Assembly: GCA_019188255.1 (NCBI GenBank)
Contig: JAETXT010000007.1
Coordinates: 310,001 to 374,000, forward strand
Source: Verticillium longisporum
Taxonomy: Eukaryota; Ascomycota; Sordariomycetes; Glomerellales; Plectosphaerellaceae
Direction: 5' to 3'
Length of the DNA: 64,000 nucleotides
The notes beneath the pieces are model-generated. The model ran no database searches. It saw only the letters and a list, made by a program, of their open reading frames with translations, and was not told the DNA's origin. Position 1 is the first letter of the stretch. The number at the start of each line of letters is the position of its first letter. The translations under genes were made by a program, and so were the position numbers. Positions 57,399 through 64,000 of this stretch are shown one piece after another.

Positions 57399-58250
57399 AT
57401 GCCTTCTCTCAGAACGGCCTCCTTCTCCGCTGTGGCGGCTCTGCTCCTGTTGCCGGCAGTCATCGCAACTCCTCTGCCAGATACGCCTCCCACGAAGCTC
57501 ATCCGCCGCGATCTCCTCCAGCCCCTCGGCGGCTCGGCCTGGTCCGAGCAGGAAAAGTGGTGCCCGGCCCTCGACTACGATACGGACTCGTGCTACAACA
57601 CGGTCGCCATCTCTCCCTCAGGCCAGCTCAACGCCGGCCAGGACGAGACCAAGTCGGGCGGCGAGATCCTCGGCTGGTGCCGCAAGGAGGTCCGCCTGCA
57701 ACAGACCAACATTTACGTGCGCTCGCGCTGCAACAACGGCTGGTGCGTGCACATGTACGACTATTACTTCGAGGCCGACTTTGGCTGGGGCGCCCACCGG
57801 CACGACTGGGAGCACGTTGCCGTCTGGGTGCAGCACGGCCAGCTCAAGTTCGTCAGCATCTCGCAGCACGGCAAGTGGGACATCCGCATCCTCGACGGCC
57901 GCACCGAGGCCCCGCGGTTCGAGCACGGCACCCACCCCAAGGTCGTGTACCACAAGGACGGCGCTCTGACCCACGCCTTCCGCTGGGCCAACGGCGGAGA
58001 CGAGCCGCCCGAGAACCATTGGAAGAGCTGGCGCTGGGGCGTCGGCGCCGGCCTCATCGAGTGGGAAAGAATGCCGGACAATCTGCGCAAGACGCTGTCG
58101 GCCAAGAATTGGGGCGCGGCCGAGATGGCGGTCCGCGACAAGGACGGAAGCGACTGGAACTTCGCGTGGTACATCAACGAGTCGCAATACTTCTGCTGGG
58201 AGACGTATTGCCCCGGCTTCCTCGCTCCCGAGTTCAAGCCGTGGGGTTGA
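57399..58250 (+). CDS. secreted necrosis- and ethylene-inducing-like protein (NLP, NPP1 family, 283 aa)
   Basis: Intronless gene for a secreted NLP. In cytotoxic family members the fold binds plant sphingolipids and damages dicot membranes; whether this one does is unknown. ATG 57399 gives a clean signal peptide (residues 1-24, ending PAVIAT) and fits the TATA position. A dibasic site at about residues 36-37 may end a short propeptide. The family heptapeptide GHRHDWE appears here as AHRHDWE (132-138): the charged metal- and membrane-related residues are kept, the leading Gly is Ala. Cysteines at C55, C65, C94, C111 and C116 and a C-terminal pair suggest several disulfides, unlike the two-Cys type I NLPs. 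It is nearest in look to the Cys-richer ascomycete types (RCNNGWC motif). No lesions seen. Confidence 0.9.
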   Translation: MPSLRTASFSAVAALLLLPAVIATPLPDTPPTKLIRRDLLQPLGGSAWSEQEKWCPALDYDTDSCYNTVAISPSGQLNAGQDETKSGGEILGWCRKEVRLQQTNIYVRSRCNNGWCVHMYDYYFEADFGWGAHRHDWEHVAVWVQHGQLKFVSISQHGKWDIRILDGRTEAPRFEHGTHPKVVYHKDGALTHAFRWANGGDEPPENHWKSWRWGVGAGLIEWERMPDNLRKTLSAKNWGAAEMAVRDKDGSDWNFAWYINESQYFCWETYCPGFLAPEFKPWG

Positions 58251-59709
58251 AGAACACACTGGACTTTGACCTTGATCTTGCAAGGCAGTCACTTGTTCAA
58301 GCTGCTCTGGCAGTCGTGGTTGGTTATGCTCTACGTAGTCAAACTCCTTTTTCTGTCCTTGGTTGAGGATATTCATTCATAGAGGACGCGCTTTCTTTTT
58401 CGACTTTCAAGTCACTAACTTGTGGGTTGTAGAGAGCCTGAATCCACATTGTAGCTTCCGATGCAGACCATCGCTTTCATTTGGGTCAACAGGCGTGAAC
58501 TTGTTAACTAAAACGATTTTTTTCTGAGATACGTACTTGCATCATCTTGGACTATCGCCTGCTGCGTGTATCAAACACGTGTCGCCTAGAGGCTTGCTAG
58601 AGGAAACGGTACCCGTCGAGGAACATGGTGAGACGACTTCACGAGACTAGGCTTGATCAATGACTTCTCGACATTCGATCTCTTTTCAGTCAAAGAAAAA
58701 AGGGGAAACTGAGTATCATGGTGTCAAAATTAGTTGAAACCTTTGCAGTTGGCGATGGGCCCTTGCAAATTACCAGGAAATGTGTTCATACCTTCATCCA
58801 GGTTCGTGGGGGGGCTTGAAACTACTGGTGAGAATTCCTCAAACACAAATTTACCAGGGATAATCAGACTTCAGGATGGTCACTTCAGCCAAGCCATATT
58901 TCCTTGGACAAAGCCGTCGGCTGTGTGAAGGGCAGCATCAGGGCATGACCTGGTACACACCAGAAGCCCAGGGGCTTAAGACGTCTGCCGTTACTTGAAT
59001 CAACGGCGGAAGCTACATTGTCGACTGATTCTGATGCAGAACGGCTCAAGTCTTGCAGGGTTGACAGCTGGTAGTGAGACGCGCAACTATCTGGCAAAAG
59101 ACTGTCTTTATCGATATACTACATGTACATTACCCAGGCATGCACTGATAGTTGTTGCACGATCGCGACATGCGGCCACCCTGACATAGGCTATCAAAGT
59201 TGCTACCGTAAAAGATTGGCTTATCAGAATCGGCTAACATAGAACCGGCAAGACGAATCAGATGGCACCGGGGTCAAAGAGACTTCTCACGATGAGAACC
59301 TGTGTGCAAACAGGCACCAGCTTCGAAGTCGCATCTGTTCACACCTCAGGTGCCACGTTTTCGGCAGTCATCCCTGCAGCACGGTATTTCCAGTAAACCT
59401 ACGATGCCAGCCCAAGCAGTTGATCTTGGCAATGGCGAGAACCAGAGCACACCAGAAACGGCCCAATGCGACTTTGATGACAAAGTCAGTATGAACTGCC
59501 GGTTGCGTATGCAGCCGGGCGAATATAGAGAATAGTGAAATATCGCTCACACGAACCTTCCCTGTTGACCAGAGCCCCCCTCACCCCCCCAACACTGCCT
59601 CACATCGCTCGTTATTCTGCTCTGAGGCTCTGATCAAATTGGGCAAAGTCAAACTTCCCAGGAGATGGCTGTTATGAAATCAACAGAGTTCCGCTGGCGA
59701 CACTATCCG
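58251..59709. other. intergenic region
   Basis: No gene or repeat recognised. It ends in the target-site copy CACTATCCG (59701-59709) of the Mutator-like element. Confidence 0.55.
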
Positions 59710-59875
59710 GAGGACGACTATTTGCTCGGCCCTTGTTAACTATTTGCTCTGCCCAACGGGTAAAGCCACAATCGACAGGGGAAAAGCCACAAACACAGCT
59801 CCACCACTAAAATTAGCTATAGCGTCGATGTACGTATCCTTTTCTCTTATACACTCGAGTCTCTCGACAGAATAG
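59710..59875 (+). repeat. left long TIR of the Mutator-like element
   Basis: Inverted relative to about 60416-60581. The first 47 bp match perfectly, followed by scattered differences and small indels. Confidence 0.8.
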
Positions 59876-60415
59876 CGAAGCAAGCGAGTCGCTCAACGGC
59901 CATTAGCAGCCCTTAGCGGCCCTAATGCAGCTAGTGCCAATTTCTTTACATTACAAAACAGGATATCGGAAAGACTACGGCAAACGCCGAATTAGGCTCA
60001 ATTAGCTATTCAGAACCCTCCCTATTGCTAGCGATAGCTGCTATAGGCTCCAGAGGCCCCCGGAGCAAATAGCCCGGGCTGCTCGCCCCAGAACTGCTAT
60101 TGCGTCTGCTACTGGAACTGCGGCGCGCCCTAGGGTGGCCACGTAACAGCAGCCGTTAGCAGTAGCTATAGTCGCAGAGAGGCACTACGCATGTACTCCT
60201 CGGCCAAGAGACGTTACGTAGCCTCCTGCCGGCGAGACGACTCTGTGAGGGTCGTCAATTGCGCTGCGATAAGCTAAATAGGCGTATTTAGTGCTATTAT
60301 TGCATTAGAGGGGGTTAACAATTTAGTAGATAGATAGGGCAATTAAACAGCCTCGGGGGCTGCCAACTAGCCCTGCGCTAGTCTATCAGCTAGTTACAGC
60401 TAGTCTTCTACTCTA

Positions 60416-60581
60416 AATTCATCGAGAGACTCGAGTGTACAAGAGAAAAGGATAGGTACATCGACGCCACAGCTAATTTTAGTAGTGGAGCTGTATTTGT
60501 GGCTTTTCCCCTATCTATTGTGGCTTTACCCCTATTGGGCAGAGCAAATAGTTAACAAGGGCCGAGCAAATAGTCGTCCTC
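60416..60581 (-). repeat. right long TIR of the Mutator-like element
   Basis: Reverse complement of about 59710-59875, followed by the target copy CACTATCCG. Confidence 0.8.
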
Positions 60582-60590
60582 CACTATCCG

Positions 60591-61369
60591 ACATTTGAAC
60601 TTTCTCTTTCCATGTCGTTAGCAGAACTGAGGAAAAACTCAAAAGCTCATAGTGAGTCTTCTGATAAAGAGCATCGGGCTGCGCATGAAATCAATCGGGA
60701 CATGATCAGCCGCCTGACACGAAGACCAAGGTGTATTTCATATTGGGACATATAGCCCAGCCAACGAGTCAGAACCCTGACTCCTCCCCCTTGCACGAAG
60801 AATGAATCTTATCGTAACTGCCATAACCCCTGTCAAGCCGTTGGGCTCCCGGCAGGCTGGCCCGCGCGCGGGCACCGGGTTCTTGCTAGGATACCCTTCG
60901 ACGCCTCTAGGAACATCAGTCATGACCCTTGTAAAGGTTGATACGCAAGGTTCAGGTTGTGTGGGCGCGAACGTTACAGTTTGTCTTTGAAGGTACTTGC
61001 GGCAGGCAGGCAGCGTAAGGGGACGCAGGAGATACAACGCGGCCATGCAGGAAGACAGTTTCGTCCGCAGATGCGTGGGTGCCATTGCCGGGAATTGCAA
61101 CGGTCGCCAAGAAGAGTACAGTACGCGCCCTGGCAAAAGCCTCCCATTCGCATCATTCTGGACCAGATGAACGGCATCCCTGGCGATTCCTCGAGTCATC
61201 AGTCATATTTCACAGCGTTTCCCCCGTGCGAGGCCACGTCCGGGTGTAATTCTACATCTAATCCCCCATCGCCGCATGGAAGCCATCACAGTACATCTGT
61301 TGGTTCTGCTCACATTTCCGAAAAGACGTTAGATGCCACCATCTCCTCGTTCCAATACTGTCAGCCAAG
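60591..61369. other. intergenic region upstream of the rhodopsin-domain gene
   Basis: No gene recognised; overlapping ORFs on both strands have no family features. Confidence 0.5.
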
Positions 61370-62878
61370 ATGGTGGTCATGACTCATGAATACACCAAGA
61401 ACCAGATGATCGGGCTGGCTGTTGGTTCCATGTTTCTTCCCATCATATTTTATGGCCTTCGAATCTGGGCTAGATTGATTATCAAACGCATCACTTTGGA
61501 CGACTACTTAGCCGGCGCAGCACTGGTAAGTTAAGCTATTCGACGATGCGTATGGGCAACTCAAGTCTCTCATCTAACGCCATATTGCCAGGTCCTCTCC
61601 ATCGTCTGCTGTTCATTGCAATTAGCCGGTAAGAAATTAAGATTCTAAATATTCCCGCACACGGGTTAGATACAGCGACCTAGCTGGACGAGGTGCTGAC
61701 TATTACCTATGTAGCAACATTTCATGGACACCTGGGCCAGCACCAGCCACAGCATCCCGATGGGACAGCCATCATGGAAGACCCAGGTCTAGCGTTCTTC
61801 GAGAAGGTCAGTCGAGTCCAGCCTCGTCAATCACAATCTTGACCCCGGTTTCCGTACACCTGCGTCGCGTTAGAAATGGCTGACATGGCGATGCGAACAG
61901 TCGAAATTCGCCTTGAACATGCTCTCCATCGTCGGCCTCGGTCTCGTCAAATCATCCATTCTCGTTCTTTACCTGTCTCTCTTTCCGAACCGCAAGTTCA
62001 AATGGGTCGTGTACGGCGTGCTCGGCTACGTGATCGTCTGGACCGTCAGCTTCTTCTTCTCGCACCTCTTCACCTGCTACCCGGTTACTGCCTTTATCGA
62101 CTTTTTCCAAGACAAAAAGTGTGTCAACCAGGTGGCCATGTTCCTGACGGTCCTGTACACAAACGTCGTGGCCGACTTTGCCATTCTCGTCCTGCCCATT
62201 CCCATGGTCATGAGCATCCAGCTCAAGTTGCGGAGGAAGATTGCCGTCCTCGGCATGTTGAGTCTCGGCGCTGCGTGAGTTGGCGGCCTCCACAGCTCCC
62301 AATATTGGAAGCATTAAAGAGGAGTCTGACTAACACGAGGTTCAGTGTCTGTGCCGTCAGCGTCACTCGTGTCATTGCTGTATATGCAATCGCCAAACAA
62401 TACGTTCACTACCCCAACGACATCATCTGTAAGACGCGGCGCTCCCGCGGTCTACTACGCGCAGACTTGTGGGGGTTTCATGCTGACGGCAGAGATAGAC
62501 TACACCGCGCCCGTGTTCTTCTGGACCAACATTGAACTGTCCATGGCGGTCGTTTGCGCATGCCTGCCAACACTGCGACCCATCTGGAGACACCTGTTCC
62601 CGAAAGAAACGGTGACTGGAAACAACTCGTACGAAATGGGCTACGGCTCCGGCAGGACGGGGACGAAGAAGGGCAACCACAACAAGATGCCATACACAGA
62701 GCTGGACGAGATGGAACTCAACGCCGGTAACAGTCACACAAGGTCCGCGTCGCCGGCGAGCGGAACGGTGGTCAAGGAGATCGGGATACGTCAAACGGTG
62801 GAACCAGCAGACGACTCTAGCGCGATATATCTACCACCGGCCGAGTCTGTGGTTGGGCCACTTGGTCCCAGGATATGA
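61370..62878 (+). CDS. fungal rhodopsin-domain seven-helix membrane protein (PTH11-like, no CFEM, 373 aa)
   Basis: Putative receptor-like integral membrane protein of the fungal rhodopsin-domain family; ligand unknown. Six exons inferred: 61370-61525, 61592-61628, 61715-61806, 61901-62274, 62346-62428 and 62499-62878. Each intron has GT donor, AG acceptor and a CTGAC/CTAAC-like branch, and all phases agree. Family landmarks: RITLDDYLAGAAL after helix 1; SIVGLGLVKSSILVLYLSLF; YPVTAFIDFF...KKCVNQ; an FAILVLPIPMVMSIQL block before the LRRKIAVLGML loop; and a last helix with FFWTNIELSMAVVCACLPTLRP. The cytoplasmic tail of about 100 residues is Gly/Asn/Thr-rich and polar. There is no N-terminal Cys-rich CFEM domain or signal peptide. 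ATG 61370 is chosen; 61379 is in frame and equally possible. Confidence 0.87.
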
Positions 62879-64000
62879 TGTCTGCTGAGGAGGGAAGCGA
62901 AGGGCCAGCGGGCGTCAAGAGTAAATTAAGAAACATGCTTTGACAATTCTGTTCAGCATCGTGATTCCTGCCCCCCCCCCCCCCCAAACAAAAACAAAAA
63001 CAAGCTGTTATGTTCGTGTAGATCATTTCTATCCGGTAGAAAGCAAGCGTGACTTGCCATCAATCAAGCATCATCACAGGAGCCTTCTTGGAATTCCTGG
63101 AAAGGCACCCTTCAAGAGTCTAATCTACATTGAGTTTCCGAGAGAATTCCAAGCCACGCGTGGAGCATGTTGCCGAGAATGCCGTCCCGAACTTCTGGCG
63201 CGCTACAGATGTGTGTCATGATGTATGCCATCGAAAGTGCACATCTGTGCATCCTGTACACTGAGAGAAATGGCGGCGAGATAACCTCCCCCCACCTCGT
63301 CACGTACTGGCAGTAATCTCCGCCGACATGGCATGGTAGACATGCAGCAAAATCGTCTCGTGAAAATCATTGAACGAAGAAAGTCGGATACTCTGTACCC
63401 GAGGCGTCTGATCGACTTGCTCGTCTGGTCTCGACCAGCCGCCGAGTGACCGAAACCTGTAATCCTTCTGTAATGGGTTGACCAGCAGAACAGACATGGC
63501 CGGTCCATGGTCGATAGGCGTGCACGTCGAAACCGCATCTGATCATGGTACTTGAATCATCAATGTACGCCGATGGCACCACCGCCACAAGTGACTCGTA
63601 AAATGGGTGTGGAATAAGAGGCGGGGTGAACTCGATGAACCAAGGCACAGTCCTGGTTTCCAGTTTAGAGCGGCAAAGGGCCTGATTCGATCAGCAGCGG
63701 GGGCTTTTGCAATTCTTGGTTTCTGCACCAAGGGACGGCGGTTGCCGCGAGCATGCCAATCCAAGGGGCCGTCGAACCATAAACAGTGTCTCAACCAAAA
63801 CCTTCTGTGCATGCTGGCGGACCCCCCCCTGAAAAGACGCGTGGGCAGGTTACAACCGCAGCGGTGAGACAACCTGTATCGGTAGCCCTTACCATGGCTT
63901 GAGAGGCCTCGGAGGCTCGGCCGTCGCTCACCTTGGTGGACAGCGCAATACAATGCGTGCAGCGAGTCAGGGCGTCGCTTCAAGGTATGTTGGTACAGGG
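62879..64000. other. intergenic region to the window end
   Basis: No convincing gene. A C15 run at 62971-62985 is followed by CAAAAA repeats, which is simple sequence and prone to length errors. Minus-strand ORFs up to 146 codons look non-coding. Confidence 0.5.

Larger units (their letters stand above)
59710..60581. mobile_element. non-autonomous Mutator-like DNA element (872 bp)
   Basis: Long inverted repeats of about 165 bp start GAGGACGACTATTTGC. The outer 47 bp are identical and the rest about 90% by eye. A perfect 9-bp target duplication CACTATCCG flanks them (59701-59709 and 60582-60590). A 9-bp duplication with long TIRs starting with G is typical of Mutator-like elements. The interior has no ORF, so it depends on a transposase elsewhere. 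Each TIR contains near-repeats ACTATTTGCTCGGCCC/ACTATTTGCTCTGCCC. An 8-bp duplication (hAT) is the main alternative reading. Confidence 0.85.

Noticed and set aside
57557..58376. 269-aa plus-strand and 252-aa minus-strand ORFs overlapping the NLP gene
   Set aside because: Out-of-frame shadows of the NLP coding sequence, Arg/Pro/Ala-rich, without any family motif.
61876..62535. 219-aa plus-strand ORF overlapping the rhodopsin-domain gene
   Set aside because: It runs through two inferred introns in the wrong frame; the spliced model gives seven hydrophobic helices with family motifs.
31280..62878. A biosynthetic gene cluster around the siderophore transporter or NLP
   Set aside because: No NRPS, PKS, tailoring enzyme or pathway regulator lies nearby; the neighbouring genes have unrelated functions.
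62971..62985. C15 run followed by CAAAAA repeats as a functional element
   Set aside because: Simple sequence, unstable and error-prone in sequencing; no nearby feature depends on it.
1..64000. CRISPR arrays, tRNA or rRNA genes
   Set aside because: No regular repeat-spacer pattern and no recognisable tRNA A/B boxes or rRNA segments were seen; the genome is eukaryotic, so CRISPR is not expected.

Overview
The window looks like the nuclear genome of a filamentous ascomycete (Pezizomycotina, probably Sordariomycetes). Genes carry short GT-AG introns of about 50-95 nt with CTGAC/CTAAC-type branch sites. They encode typical fungal families: a siderophore transporter, an NLP, an HsbA-like secreted protein and a fungal rhodopsin-domain receptor. 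About half of the window has the signature of repeat-induced point mutation (RIP): very AT-rich, almost no CpA or TpG, and no long reading frame.

Layout. 1-6621 is RIP-degraded retrotransposon: an antisense Ty1/copia piece, then a Ty3/gypsy relic with gag, protease and reverse transcriptase traces. 6622-8481 is a pogo/Fot-type DNA transposon with an intact transposase, not RIP-mutated. 8482-29180 is a nest of RIP relics: partial copia elements around one shared LTR, a tandem duplication of an unassigned LTR-like repeat, and a complete 7.5-kb copia element (289-bp LTRs, perfect GTAAA target duplication) inserted into the integrase region of a chromodomain-type gypsy element. 29180-40710 is ordinary genic DNA with four plus-strand genes: an MFS siderophore-iron transporter behind two SreA-type GATA sites, a DUF676-type alpha/beta hydrolase with a long acidic tail, a frameshifted membrane-anchored aspartic-protease-like protein with degenerate catalytic motifs, and an HsbA-like secreted protein. 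40711-42567 is a second pogo/Fot element, exactly at the boundary with the next AT-rich block (42568-51560: copia and repeat relics). 51560-64000 is genic again: a divergent, probably kinesin-6 motor, a secreted NLP (NPP1) protein, an 872-bp non-autonomous Mutator-like element, and a seven-helix fungal rhodopsin-domain protein.

Main points of interest. (1) Both pogo elements, though diverged, keep a small second ORF with a CCHC zinc knuckle overlapping the transposase stop codon in the -1 frame, and both TIRs carry the same octamer at the same two positions 17 bp apart. (2) The copia family carries a shared antisense, Cys-rich reading frame between RNase H and the 3' LTR. (3) All five single-base lesions I found in otherwise good genes are losses within homopolymer runs, so assembly error must be excluded before calling pseudogenes. 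(4) Both pogo elements sit at junctions between unrelated sequences. Several predicted products (NLP, HsbA-like, siderophore uptake, rhodopsin-domain receptor) suit a host-associated or plant-degrading fungus, but nothing here identifies the species. No rRNA, tRNA or CRISPR was recognised.
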